A DNA stretch of 64,000 nt from Gillisia sp. Hel_I_86 (GTDB lineage Bacteria; Bacteroidota; Bacteroidia; Flavobacteriales; Flavobacteriaceae). Each line of letters begins with the position of its first letter. The first letter of the stretch is position 1. The stretch is from NCBI RefSeq assembly GCF_007827275.1, contig NZ_VISE01000001.1, positions 1,364,001-1,428,000 on the forward strand. The letters are read 5' to 3'. The position numbers were made by a program, and so were the translations under genes. Shown here in pieces: positions 53,247 through 61,422 of the stretch. The notes under the pieces were generated by a model. It was not told where the DNA came from, ran no database searches, and saw nothing but the letters and a program-made list of their open reading frames with translations.

Positions 53247-54701
53247 CTATCGTGTGGACACAATTATTTAATATTTTAAGGGATTAGCATTAATTTTACT
53301 CAAAAAATGAGAAGGGGGTTCACAGGCTTAGGGGATAAACGGTTGGTTTATCGGGGCAACAAGATTTTATCGGACCTGTTCAGCAAGAGCGTCCATTCGA
53401 TCCGTCAGCTCAGCAGGAACGAATCAGACGCAAAGGCCGTTTACCGTTTTTTGCAGAACGATAGGGTCAGTGAAGGAGATATAGTAGAGAACTTGGTACA
53501 TAATTGCCAGATGGCTTGTGCGGGCAAATTTGTTGTCTGTATCCAAGATACCACGGAGGTCAACCTAAGCAGCCATGGTAATAGGATCAATAAAGATGGC
53601 TTTGTGGGCACGACCAATGCGAAGAATTCCCAGGGACTGGGGTTCTTCATCCACCCAAGTTTGGTCTTGGATGCCGTGAGCGGCACCCCCTACGGCTATT
53701 CTGATATAAAGATCTGGAACAGGCCCTTGGAGTTCGCATCAAAGCATGAAAGACAGTACGGCAAGCTGCCCATAGAAGAAAAAGAGTCCTATAAGTGGAT
53801 AGAAGTTTCCAAAAACACACAGGCCTCGCTAAGGGGCGTGGTAGCGGGAATGGTGATCGTACAAGATAGGGAAGGCGATATCTACGAACAGTTTGCAACC
53901 ATACCAGATGCACAAACAGATCTATTGATAAGGGCCCGTACGGATAGGACCTTGGCGGATGGGTCAAAATTGTTTAGCTGCCTGGCGGACCAACCCTATC
54001 AAGGATCCTATGAGGTACAGGTGGATGCCTGTGCAAAGACCAGAAGAAAAAAAAGGATTGCAAAAATTGAAATCAGATATAAAGAGGTGGAACTTAAAAG
54101 GACCAGGGCGGCAAGCAAAGCAGTGGCACCCAGCATAAAACTATACCTGGTAGAGGCCAAAGAGGCGAACCGTACCGGGCCGGACAGGGTGTGCTGGAGG
54201 TTGTTGACAAGCCTGCCCATAGAGACTCTGGAAATGGCAGAAATGTGCGTGGAATGGTATAAGTGGAGGTGGACCATAGAAGAGGTGTTCAAGATATTAA
54301 AAAAAGAGGGCTACAATATCGAGGCGTCAGAGCTGGAGTATGGGTCATCGGTAAGAAAACTGAGCTTGTTGATAATGGAGGTCATCATCAAACTGTTCTT
54401 GATGCGGCTGGCGTATGCGGTACCAGAAGGAGAGATGAGCGCCGATAGCTGTTTCACGGAAGAAGAACAAACGTTTTTAGAGCACCAGATAATAAGACTG
54501 GAAGGTAGGACAGAGAAACAAAAAAACCCGTATAAGGAAAAAGGGCTAAAGAGATATGTTTGGGCGATAGCAAGACTTGGCGGATGGAAAGGCTATGAAA
54601 GCAAAAGGCATCCGGGCATAACGACCCTATGGATAGGATTGAAATATTTTAAGGCTGCCATGGAAGGGTGGACCATTCATAAAGATGTGTCCACACGATA
54701 G
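53247..54701 (+). mobile_element. IS4-family insertion sequence, complete (1455 bp)
   Basis: Perfect 15-bp terminal inverted repeats, CTATCGTGTGGACAC (53247-53261) and its complement (54687-54701), flank a single transposase gene. Eight-bp direct repeats GAACGGTC lie outside. The exact repeats and the intact gene suggest a recent insertion. The transposase stop codon TAG is formed by the last three bases of the element. Joined without the IS, the flanks form CCCGA-ACGG-TCGGG, so the target was a hairpin in a dispersed repeat. Confidence 0.92.
53307..54701 (+). CDS. IS4-family transposase (DDE)
   Basis: This 464-aa transposase has an N-terminal DNA-binding part (SIRQLSRNESDAKAVYRFLQ, as in Tn5-type proteins) and an RNase H-like domain. 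The first Asp is in VVCIQDTTEVN, the second in MVIVQDREGDIY, and the third acidic residue is in the Y-(2)-R-(3)-E-(6)-K signature YKWRWTIEEVFKILK. It looks intact. Codon use is more GC-rich than its neighbours, in line with recent transfer. Confidence 0.93.
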   Translation: MRRGFTGLGDKRLVYRGNKILSDLFSKSVHSIRQLSRNESDAKAVYRFLQNDRVSEGDIVENLVHNCQMACAGKFVVCIQDTTEVNLSSHGNRINKDGFVGTTNAKNSQGLGFFIHPSLVLDAVSGTPYGYSDIKIWNRPLEFASKHERQYGKLPIEEKESYKWIEVSKNTQASLRGVVAGMVIVQDREGDIYEQFATIPDAQTDLLIRARTDRTLADGSKLFSCLADQPYQGSYEVQVDACAKTRRKKRIAKIEIRYKEVELKRTRAASKAVAPSIKLYLVEAKEANRTGPDRVCWRLLTSLPIETLEMAEMCVEWYKWRWTIEEVFKILKKEGYNIEASELEYGSSVRKLSLLIMEVIIKLFLMRLAYAVPEGEMSADSCFTEEEQTFLEHQIIRLEGRTEKQKNPYKEKGLKRYVWAIARLGGWKGYESKRHPGITTLWIGLKYFKAAMEGWTIHKDVSTR

Positions 54702-54722
54702 GAACGGTCGGGACAGTATGCC
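54702..54722. repeat. Right target duplication and distal part of type A repeat copy 3
   Basis: GAACGGTC (54702-54709) repeats the left target site and is followed by GGGACAGTATGCC, the right arm of the interrupted repeat. Confidence 0.75.
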
Positions 54723-54769
54723 ATCCTTTATCAGTTTATGATGCTTTATGGATAATAAAAATAAAAATT

Positions 54770-55210
54770 ATGCAAATTAAAGTAAAGAAATTTCACGAGT
54801 TAAACTTGGACGAATTATATGAAATGCTGGCTCTTAGGTCTGAGGTTTTTGTGGTAGAACAAGATTGTGTTTATCAGGATATCGACGGGAAAGATCAAAA
54901 AGCCCTACATATCTTGGGATATAAAGATGGACAACTCGTAGCCTATACCAGATGTTTTAATAAAGGCTTGTATTTTGAAGACGCTTCTATCGGTAGGGTT
55001 TTAGTAAAAGAAGACCAACGAAAATATGGCTACGGACATGTTATTTTCGACGCCTCTATTAAGGAGGTTGAAGAAAGATTTCAAGTAAACAGTATCAAAA
55101 TTTCTGCTCAAAAATATCTTACTAAATTTTATGAAAATCACGATTTTAAACAAATAGGAGAAGGATATTTGGAAGATGGAATTCCGCATATTGGTATGAT
55201 AAGATCTTAG
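54770..55210 (+). CDS. GNAT family N-acetyltransferase (ElaA-like)
   Basis: This 146-aa protein begins MQIKVKKFHELNLDELYEMLALRSEVFVVEQ and has YQDIDGKDQKALHIL, which are ElaA features. The acetyl-CoA loop is near VLVKEDQRKYGYG (about residues 80-92). The substrate is unknown. The IS now separates it from the rpiB-CDF pair. Confidence 0.9.
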   Translation: MQIKVKKFHELNLDELYEMLALRSEVFVVEQDCVYQDIDGKDQKALHILGYKDGQLVAYTRCFNKGLYFEDASIGRVLVKEDQRKYGYGHVIFDASIKEVEERFQVNSIKISAQKYLTKFYENHDFKQIGEGYLEDGIPHIGMIRS

Positions 55211-55269
55211 CTGGTTTCATCATGATTTAAAATTATTGAGTTATACGTTTAGCATCCGTTTAATCTAAA

Positions 55270-55812
55270 GAATTCCTCGAGGCTCTGCCTCGGGGTTATG
55301 CTGAAAAGTTTGAAAAACGGAGAGTTTTTCATGACACTTTGAAAAAGTGTATTTTCGATTTATGGGAGAGCATATTTTCAAAAGGCATAATAAAACATTG
55401 TTGATGTACGATTTGGTTTTTCCGTTGAAGTATAGGAAATCAGTTGTAGACGAGGAGATAGGGGAAGGTTTAAAACAAATTTGTATTGAAATATCGGAGC
55501 GTTATGAGGTACACTTTATTGAGATAGGCTATGAGTCTAACCATATACACTTTTTAGTTCAAAGTGTCCCCAGTTATTCAGTTTCCAAAATGATGACAAT
55601 GTTGAAAAGTATTACGGCAAAGCAATTATTCATGAGGTACCCAGAGATAAAAGCGAAGCTATGGGGTGGTAAATTTTGGACAAGTGGTTTTTATGCAAAT
55701 ACAGTTGGTCACTACTCAAATGAAGAAGTGATTAAAGCGTATGTGAGGTAAAATACAAAATTGAAATTTTTGGTTCTGAGGCCAAAATGACCTCGATAGA
55801 ATATCGAGGGGG
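55270..55812 (+). mobile_element. IS200/IS605-like element, first copy
   Basis: A TnpA gene (55362-55751) is flanked by hairpins: CCTCGAGGC/GCCTCGGGG at 55275-55295 and CCTCGATA/TATCGAGG at 55791-55809. Such subterminal hairpins are what Y1 transposases bind. The exact ends cannot be fixed because these elements lack inverted repeats and duplications. Confidence 0.6.
55362..55751 (+). CDS. tnpA: IS200-like Y1 transposase TnpA, C-terminally short
   Basis: This 129-aa single-strand transposase has the HUH motif in ESNHIHFLVQ and the catalytic Tyr in VIKAYVR. It ends two residues after the Tyr, so the Gln normally found four residues on (as in YVKFQ of the second copy) is missing. The true start is taken at ATG 55362 (MGEHIFKRHNK), not 15 bp upstream. 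It may be inactive. Confidence 0.85.
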   Translation: MGEHIFKRHNKTLLMYDLVFPLKYRKSVVDEEIGEGLKQICIEISERYEVHFIEIGYESNHIHFLVQSVPSYSVSKMMTMLKSITAKQLFMRYPEIKAKLWGGKFWTSGFYANTVGHYSNEEVIKAYVR

Positions 55813-56134
55813 CGAAACACCTCTATGGCTTGCCTCGAAGAAATTCACGACATATTCTCATTGATCCCCTACAGGAGACTTCCATAAGCCATGGCGTTCT
55901 AAAATTAATTTTTGAAATGGCACTTAGATATGTATCTTTATTCTTTCCTATTTTATATTGCCCTTATCTATTAAGGTTGAATATATTAAGATCCCTAAAC
56001 TTTTATTAACATACATAAATTGACTCATAAAAAAGTCTAGGAATTGACTATTGTAAGTGTAATCTCACTATTTTTACCCAGATTTTCGAAATAAGTAATT
56101 GGATTTTTTAGTAGATTAATTTAATTTACCTTAA
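55813..56134. other. Gap between the two IS200-like elements
   Basis: These about 320 bp hold inverted words ATGGCTTG (near 55825) and AAGCCATGG (near 55888), perhaps right-end structure of the first element, then AT-rich sequence with no ORF of note. Confidence 0.45.
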
Positions 56135-56179
56135 AAATCCACCTGCTTTGCAGGTGGTAATGTTCTGATGGCTGTGCCT

Positions 56180-56187
56180 TATATTTG
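56180..56187 (+). promoter_or_regulatory. Putative -7 element of the second TnpA
   Basis: TATATTTG ends 4 bp before the ATG at 56192, so the mRNA may be leaderless. Confidence 0.45.
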
Positions 56188-56191
56188 CACT

Positions 56192-56632
56192 ATGGGTAAA
56201 TATAAGAAACTTAGTCGCGTTGTTTATAAGTGTGACTATCATATTGTTTGGGTTCCAAAATATCGCCTCCGGATATTGAAGGGCGCGGTGAAGGAATTGG
56301 TCGAGCAAGATATAAGAATGCTTTGTGAATGGAAAAGTTGTGAGGTTGAGGAACTGAACGTTCAAGAGGACCATGTTCACTTGCTGGTGTCTGTTCCCCC
56401 CAAAGTTTCTATTTCAAAATTGATGGGTACATTGAAAGGGAAGATTGCAATAAAACTTTTTAAGAGTTACCCGAAATTGAAAAAGAAACCCTATTGGGGC
56501 AATCATTTTTGGTCTCGAGGTTATTTTGTGAGCACAGTTGGACTGGATGAGGAAATGATTAAAAAATACGTCAAGTTCCAAGAGAAAGAAGAAAAGCGGG
56601 TTGAGGAGCAGCAACAAAGATTTGATTTCTGA
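56192..56632 (+). CDS. tnpA: IS200-like Y1 transposase TnpA
   Basis: This 146-aa protein has the HUH motif in QEDHVHLLVSVPP, the conserved YWGNHFWSRGYFVSTVG block, and the catalytic Tyr with its Gln partner in IKKYVKFQ. It looks complete, with a charged tail ending RFDF. ATG at 56192 (MGKYKKLSRVVYKCDYHI) is used rather than 56168. Confidence 0.92.
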   Translation: MGKYKKLSRVVYKCDYHIVWVPKYRLRILKGAVKELVEQDIRMLCEWKSCEVEELNVQEDHVHLLVSVPPKVSISKLMGTLKGKIAIKLFKSYPKLKKKPYWGNHFWSRGYFVSTVGLDEEMIKKYVKFQEKEEKRVEEQQQRFDF

Positions 56633-56786
56633 CCATCGCCTTGCCGCCCCCTATGGGGGCTATCCAAAGCCACCTTCTAAGAAGGTGTGATTTTTACTAT
56701 TTTTAAAACTTACAGGACGTTTATTACGTTAATATTACGCCACAAGTTTTTAAGTGATTTATATATAAAGTAAATTGCACACAATT

Positions 56787-57140
56787 ATGATGAGAAAAAC
56801 CTTTATTTATATGGTCTTAGCAATAAGAGCGGTTTTTTTATTCGGAGTGAATCTTTGCGAGGCTTTCTGGAAGATTGTTTCAAAACCATCCAAATTTCTG
56901 CTGCGCACTTTTGTTGTAGCACTTATCATTTTATCTTCTTTCAATTCTGAGGTTTTGGCACAAGGAAATAACTGCCCTCCAGGGCAACGTTATTGTAGAG
57001 GTGATTGTAGACCTGCAAGAGATTGTCGGGGTCCAATATCACCACCACCGGGACTGCCAATAGATTCTAAATTGCCTTATTTGTTAATTGCTGGGCTTGG
57101 ACTGGGGATCTATTATTTAAAATCGAAAAAGACCACTTAA
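56787..57140 (+). CDS. Small Cys-rich exported protein with PID-CTERM-like sorting tail
   Basis: This 117-aa protein has an N-terminal hydrophobic segment (residues 6-24), a second one (41-53) ending in a possible cleavage site EVLAQG, a short Cys-rich domain with C63, C70, C74 and C80, a Pro-rich linker, and a C-terminal tail: PGLPID, a membrane helix and LKSKK. The PID motif, helix and basic end match the PID-CTERM sorting signal proposed for exosortase-like processing in Bacteroidetes. The start could be ATG 56787 or 56790. It converges on ribE, overlapping by 4 bp. Confidence 0.72.
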   Translation: MMRKTFIYMVLAIRAVFLFGVNLCEAFWKIVSKPSKFLLRTFVVALIILSSFNSEVLAQGNNCPPGQRYCRGDCRPARDCRGPISPPPGLPIDSKLPYLLIAGLGLGIYYLKSKKTT

Positions 57141-57724
57141 TCCATTTGCGTCAATCGCTTTACGTACTTTCCTATAACGTCAAATTCCAGATTTACAGTA
57201 TCACCTTCCTCTAAGTTTTTAAATGTTGTATGCTCGTATGTATAAGGTATAATAGCTACACTAAAGCGATTGATTTCAGAATTCACTACCGTAAGGCTCA
57301 CGCCACTTATGGTGATAGAACCTTTTTCTATAGTAACATTTCCTAAGCCTGGGTCATAATTAAAAGTAAAGATCCAACTTCCGTTTTCCTCTTTCACAGA
57401 CAGACATTCCGCGGTTTGGTCTACATGGCCTTGAACTAAATGCCCATCCAATCTTGCTCCCAGCTTCATTCCGCGTTCCAAGTTTACAGGGTCTCCAATA
57501 GTCAAATTTCCTAAATTGGATTTCTCCAAAGTTTCTTGAATGGCTGTCACCTGATATGAATTGTCATTGATAGCAACCACTGTTAAACAAACCCCATTAT
57601 GTGCCACGCTCTGATCTATTTTTAATTCTGAAGTAATGGATGCTGCTACAAAAATATCAAGATTGCCTTTATCTTTCTTTATTTCGAGGATCTCTCCTAC
57701 TTCTTCAACAATTCCGGTAAACAT
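57137..57724 (-). CDS. ribE: Riboflavin synthase (alpha subunit)
   Basis: This 195-aa enzyme dismutates two 6,7-dimethyl-8-ribityllumazines to riboflavin. It begins MFTGIVEEVGEI and has two similar barrel halves, with AHNGVCLTVVA (first) and ITISGVSLTVV (second) and LGARLDGHLVQGHVD. I see no FMN riboswitch upstream. Confidence 0.97.
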   Translation of the reverse strand: MFTGIVEEVGEILEIKKDKGNLDIFVAASITSELKIDQSVAHNGVCLTVVAINDNSYQVTAIQETLEKSNLGNLTIGDPVNLERGMKLGARLDGHLVQGHVDQTAECLSVKEENGSWIFTFNYDPGLGNVTIEKGSITISGVSLTVVNSEINRFSVAIIPYTYEHTTFKNLEEGDTVNLEFDVIGKYVKRLTQMD

Positions 57725-57740
57725 GGTGGTAGATTATTGT

Positions 57741-57748
57741 TACATTTG
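57741..57748 (+). promoter_or_regulatory. Putative -7 element of pdxA
   Basis: TACATTTG lies 34 bp before the pdxA start, in the divergent gap with ribE. Confidence 0.45.
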
Positions 57749-57782
57749 TGGTGTAAAAATATAAATAAAAAGGGGAATTATT

Positions 57783-58829
57783 ATGAAGTCCGTTCAAAAG
57801 ATAAAACTGGGAATTAGCATAGGGGATCTAAATGGGATTGGGGGAGAAGTAGTACTAAAGACTTTTGAAGATTCCAGAATGCTGGATTTTTGTACCCCAG
57901 TTATTTTCGCTTCGGTTAAAGTTTTAAATTTCTATAAAAAACATTTTAAGCTTTCCTTAAATTTTCAAGGAGTGGAATCTGTTTCTAATGCGATTGAGGG
58001 CAAGATCAATGTGGTAAACGTTTGGAAAGGGAATGTAGCAATAAACTTTGGGGAAGAAGATATGGAAAGCGGAAAATATGCCTTCAAATCCCTAGAAGCT
58101 GCAACAAATTCCTTGGTTGGCGATGAGATAGACGTGTTGGTAACAGCACCTATTAATAAGAATACCATTCAGTCTGAAGATTTTAAATTCCCGGGCCATA
58201 CAGATTATTTAGCAAAACAACTAAAAGGAGATAGCTTGATGTTCATGATCACCGATACCTTAAAAGTTGGTTTGTTAACAGATCATGTTCCGTTAAAGGA
58301 CATAGCAAACGTGATCACTCCCGAATTGATAGAAAAGAAAATAGCTACTATAACCAAAACCTTAAAGCAGGATTTTAGAATATCAAAACCAAAAATAGCG
58401 GTTCTGGGCATAAACCCACATAGCGGAGATAATGGATTAATAGGGAATGAGGATGAAGAAATATTAAAGCCTACGCTTCAAAAAATAAGGGATAAAGGAA
58501 ATTTGGTATATGGTCCTTATGCTGCCGACAGTTTCTTTGGCACAAAAAACCATGCGAATTTTGATGCTGTTGTGGCATCCTACCACGACCAAGGGCTAAT
58601 TCCCTTTAAAACCTTGTCCTTTGGGGAGGGTGTGAATTTTACTGCTGGCTTAAGAAAGATTCGGACATCTCCAGATCATGGAACAGCTTTTGAAATTGCC
58701 GGTAAAGATTGTGCGAACATTAATTCGTTTAAAGAAGCGGTTTTTAAAGCATTGGAAATTTATAAAACGCGGGAAGAATATCAAAAAATCACTCGAAACC
58801 CCCTGAAAAAACAAGGAAAAAAGATATAA
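57783..58829 (+). CDS. pdxA: 4-hydroxythreonine-4-phosphate dehydrogenase
   Basis: This 348-aa enzyme oxidises 4-phosphohydroxy-threonine in pyridoxal phosphate synthesis. It shows ISIGDLNGIGGEV, TAPINKNTIQ, FPGHTDYLA (metal His), VLGINPHSGDNGLIGNEDEE and SYHDQGLIPFKTL. Length fits. The DUF177-rpmF genes follow after their own promoter. Confidence 0.96.
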   Translation: MKSVQKIKLGISIGDLNGIGGEVVLKTFEDSRMLDFCTPVIFASVKVLNFYKKHFKLSLNFQGVESVSNAIEGKINVVNVWKGNVAINFGEEDMESGKYAFKSLEAATNSLVGDEIDVLVTAPINKNTIQSEDFKFPGHTDYLAKQLKGDSLMFMITDTLKVGLLTDHVPLKDIANVITPELIEKKIATITKTLKQDFRISKPKIAVLGINPHSGDNGLIGNEDEEILKPTLQKIRDKGNLVYGPYAADSFFGTKNHANFDAVVASYHDQGLIPFKTLSFGEGVNFTAGLRKIRTSPDHGTAFEIAGKDCANINSFKEAVFKALEIYKTREEYQKITRNPLKKQGKKI

Positions 58830-58872
58830 ACAAAATATTGTTTATAACGAATAGTTAATTCATTATATTTTA

Positions 58873-58880
58873 TATCTTTG
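58873..58880 (+). promoter_or_regulatory. Putative -7 element of the DUF177-rpmF operon
   Basis: TATCTTTG lies 44 bp before the DUF177 ATG at 58925, with a leader hairpin directly downstream. Confidence 0.55.
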
Positions 58881-58882
58881 CA

Positions 58883-58904
58883 CCTGCCTTAGCTCGAGGG
58901 CAGG
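58883..58904 (+). promoter_or_regulatory. Leader hairpin of the DUF177-rpmF operon
   Basis: CCTGCCTT/AGGGCAGG form an 8-bp stem (one wobble) around AGCTCG. It would lie at the very 5' end of the mRNA, where it could stabilise the transcript or be a ribosomal-protein control site. The role is a guess. Confidence 0.45.
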
Positions 58905-58924
58905 CGGATGAAAACGATGATGTT

Positions 58925-59467
58925 ATGAGGAAATTTGCGGCATACACAATCCCTTTTGTGGGGCTTAAAATTGGAAGCCACGACTTTAAATACGAGATAG
59001 ACAAAGAGTTCTTTGACCATTTTGAATACGAAGATTTCAATAGTGCTAATCTGCATTTAGATATGGTGCTGGAAAAAAAAGCAACAATGATGGAGCTTTT
59101 TTTTGAAACTTCGGGAACCGTAAACGTTAATTGTGATCTCACAAACGAACCTTTTGATATGCCAATTTCTGGTAGTTTAAGATTGGTGGTAAATTTTGGA
59201 GATGAATTTAACGATGAGAATGAGGAAATCCTAATATTGCCCCATGGCGAATACGAGATAAATATCGCACAATATGTGTATGAGATTATCGTATTGGCAG
59301 TTCCACAAAAAAGGATTCATCCAGGGATAGCAGATGGAACATTAAAGTCTGATGTGCTCGATAAACTAGAAGAATTAAGTCCGAAAGGAACTAATGAAGA
59401 TAATGACAACGGGGAAAATATAGATCCTCGCTGGAATAAATTAAAAAACTTATTAAACGATAAATAA
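58925..59467 (+). CDS. DUF177 (YceD-like) protein
   Basis: This 180-aa protein is the YceD/DUF177 family, which precedes rpmF in most bacteria and is linked to ribosome or 23S rRNA maturation. It shows GTVNVNCDLTNEPFDMPISG (about residues 61-80, with one Cys of the usual pair) and EYEINIAQYVYEIIVLAVPQ. The rpmF start lies 9 bp after its stop. Confidence 0.92.
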   Translation: MRKFAAYTIPFVGLKIGSHDFKYEIDKEFFDHFEYEDFNSANLHLDMVLEKKATMMELFFETSGTVNVNCDLTNEPFDMPISGSLRLVVNFGDEFNDENEEILILPHGEYEINIAQYVYEIIVLAVPQKRIHPGIADGTLKSDVLDKLEELSPKGTNEDNDNGENIDPRWNKLKNLLNDK

Positions 59468-59476
59468 TACGTAGCA

Positions 59477-59674
59477 ATGGCACATCCTAAGAGAAAAATC
59501 TCCAAAACGAGAAGAGATAAGAGAAGAACACATTATAAAGCTACTGTTCCACAAATTGCTAAAGATCCTACTACAGGAGAGGCACATGTGTACCACAGGG
59601 CTCATTGGCATGAAGGTAAATTATACTATCGTGGTCAGGTTTTAATAGATAATACTGAAGAGGTACAAGCCTAA
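59477..59674 (+). CDS. rpmF: 50S ribosomal protein L32
   Basis: This 65-aa protein begins [21 protein letters not shown], the L32 hallmark. The zinc-binding Cys pairs of some L32 proteins are absent, so it is the Cys-lacking type. It is co-transcribed with DUF177 and followed by a terminator. Confidence 0.97.
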   Translation: MAHPKRKISKTRRDKRRTHYKATVPQIAKDPTTGEAHVYHRAHWHEGKLYYRGQVLIDNTEEVQA

Positions 59675-59696
59675 TTATAGAGCTTTGCTAGAATAC

Positions 59697-59722
59697 AAAC
59701 TCTCACATTGTGGGAGTTTTTT
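59697..59722 (+). terminator. Rho-independent terminator after rpmF
   Basis: The stem AACTCTCAC/GTGGGAGTT (one wobble) has a 3-nt loop and a T run. Confidence 0.82.
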
Positions 59723-59845
59723 GTTTTAAGTTGAATAAGTCCTAAAAAGGTCTTATTTTGCAACCCGATTCAAAGAATTTTCAGTACTTTTCTTCCTCCA
59801 AGAAATAGTTCTTGACTATTGCAAAGAGTTTAAAATTAGATTTTT

Positions 59846-60841
59846 ATGAATAAAATCACAGCAGCAATTACCGCTGTAGGTGCTTATGTCCCTAACGATA
59901 TTTTGTCCAATAAAGAATTGGAGAAAATGGTGGACACCAATGATGAATGGATTTTTTCACGTACAGGAATTAGAGAGCGCCGCATCCTTAAAGACCCTAC
60001 TTTAGGAACTTCTTTTATGGCTATAAAAGCCGCCCGAGATCTTATTGCCAAAGCAAATATTAATCCCAAAGAAATAGACCTGGTTGTACTGGCCACTGTT
60101 TCTCCAGATATGCCGGTAGCAGCTACCGCTGTTTATGTAGCTACAGAAATAGGAGCTATAAATGCTTTTGCTTACGATTTACAAGCAGCCTGTTCTGGAT
60201 TTCTTTACGGAATGTCTACAGCGAGCGCCTACATAGAATCGGGAAGATATAAAAAAGTCCTTATTATAGGAGCAGATAAAATGTCTTCTATAATTGATTA
60301 TACAGATAGGACCACTTGTATCATCTTTGGAGATGGTGCAGGAGCTGTTCTATTTGAACCAAACACTGAAGGATTGGGATTCCAGGATGAAATTTTACGC
60401 AGTGACGGGATAGGAAGGCATTCCTTAAAGATCGAAGCCGGTGGTTCTTTGATGCCACCTTCCGAAGAAACTGTAGCAAGCAAAAGGCACTTTGTTCAGC
60501 AAGACGGGAAAACAGTATTTAAATATGCAGTTTCCAATATGGCCGATGTAAGTGAACAAATCATGAAAAAGAATAATCTTACCAATGAAGATGTTAACTG
60601 GTTAATTGCACATCAAGCCAATAAACGCATCGTTGGTGCTACAGCAAGTAGAATGAACCTTGAAGAGGAAAAAGTGTTGATGAATATTCAGCGATACGGT
60701 AATACCACTTCTGCAACCTTACCACTATTGCTAAGCGATTACGAAAAACAATTTAAAAAAGGAGATAACTTAATATTTGCGACATTTGGAGGCGGATTCA
60801 CATGGGGATCCATCTATCTTAAATGGGCATATAATTCTTAA
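59846..60841 (+). CDS. fabH: Beta-ketoacyl-ACP synthase III
   Basis: This 331-aa condensing enzyme starts fatty acid synthesis by joining an acyl-CoA with malonyl-ACP. The catalytic triad is Cys116 (LQAACSGFLYG), His256 (IAHQANKRI) and Asn286 (RYGNTTSA). The C-terminus ends near FGGGFTWGSIYLKW. It is followed by accB after 26 bp, which couples initiation with malonyl-CoA supply. Confidence 0.97.
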   Translation: MNKITAAITAVGAYVPNDILSNKELEKMVDTNDEWIFSRTGIRERRILKDPTLGTSFMAIKAARDLIAKANINPKEIDLVVLATVSPDMPVAATAVYVATEIGAINAFAYDLQAACSGFLYGMSTASAYIESGRYKKVLIIGADKMSSIIDYTDRTTCIIFGDGAGAVLFEPNTEGLGFQDEILRSDGIGRHSLKIEAGGSLMPPSEETVASKRHFVQQDGKTVFKYAVSNMADVSEQIMKKNNLTNEDVNWLIAHQANKRIVGATASRMNLEEEKVLMNIQRYGNTTSATLPLLLSDYEKQFKKGDNLIFATFGGGFTWGSIYLKWAYNS

Positions 60842-60867
60842 TAAACCAACACCCTAATATTTTTATT

Positions 60868-61368
60868 ATGGATATAAAAGAAATTCAGAATTTAATCAAG
60901 TTTGTAGCTAAGTCTGGTGCCAGTGAGGTAAAACTTGAAATGGATGATATAAAGATCACCATTAAAACAGGATCTGGCGATGCAGAGCCAACATATATTC
61001 AGCAAGTCCCGATGCAAGGGCAAATGCAACAAGCAATCCCACAACAACAAGTTCCTGCTGTTGGGCAAGAAGCTCCACAAACTGCGGCAGGCGATACTAA
61101 ACAATCTGCACCAGAGGAATCTTCAAAATACATCACGGTAAAGTCTCCAATTATTGGGACTTTTTACCGTAAACCATCTCCAGATAAAGATGTTTTTGTT
61201 GAAGTGGGAGATAACATTAAAGTAGGTGATGTTCTTTGCGTGATCGAAGCGATGAAACTTTTCAACGAAATTGAAAGTGAAGTTTCAGGAAAAATAGTAA
61301 AAGTATTAGTAGACGATTCTTCCCCTGTAGAATTCGATCAGCCATTATTCTTGGTAGATCCGTCATAA
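60868..61368 (+). CDS. accB: Acetyl-CoA carboxylase biotin carboxyl carrier protein
   Basis: This 166-aa protein has a helical N-terminus, a Gln/Pro/Ala-rich flexible linker (about residues 44-85) and a C-terminal biotinyl domain with the attachment Lys130 in VIEAMKLFNEIE. The domain opens ITVKSPIIGTFYRKPSPD. It lies between fabH and accC. Confidence 0.97.
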   Translation: MDIKEIQNLIKFVAKSGASEVKLEMDDIKITIKTGSGDAEPTYIQQVPMQGQMQQAIPQQQVPAVGQEAPQTAAGDTKQSAPEESSKYITVKSPIIGTFYRKPSPDKDVFVEVGDNIKVGDVLCVIEAMKLFNEIESEVSGKIVKVLVDDSSPVEFDQPLFLVDPS

Positions 61369-61422
61369 ATTGACCTTCACATTAGATTTAATTTTGCTGT
61401 TTCAGTAAAAAATATATAAGGT

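Larger units (their letters stand above)
56135..56690 (+). mobile_element. IS200/IS605-like element, second and different copy
   Basis: TnpA (56192-56632) is flanked by the left hairpin CCACCTGC/GCAGGTGG (56139-56157) and right hairpins GCCCCC/GGGGGC (56646-56660) and CACCTTC/GAAGGTG (56671-56687). There is no tnpB. It is only distantly related to the first copy. The ends are approximate. Confidence 0.7.

Noticed and set aside
55752-55870. C-terminal extension of the first TnpA by a frameshift
   Set aside because: A +1 frame continues for about 38 codons but does not resemble the expected TnpA tail, so I only call the protein short.
57725-57782. FMN riboswitch before ribE
   Set aside because: The gap of 58 bp is too short and has none of the conserved stems.
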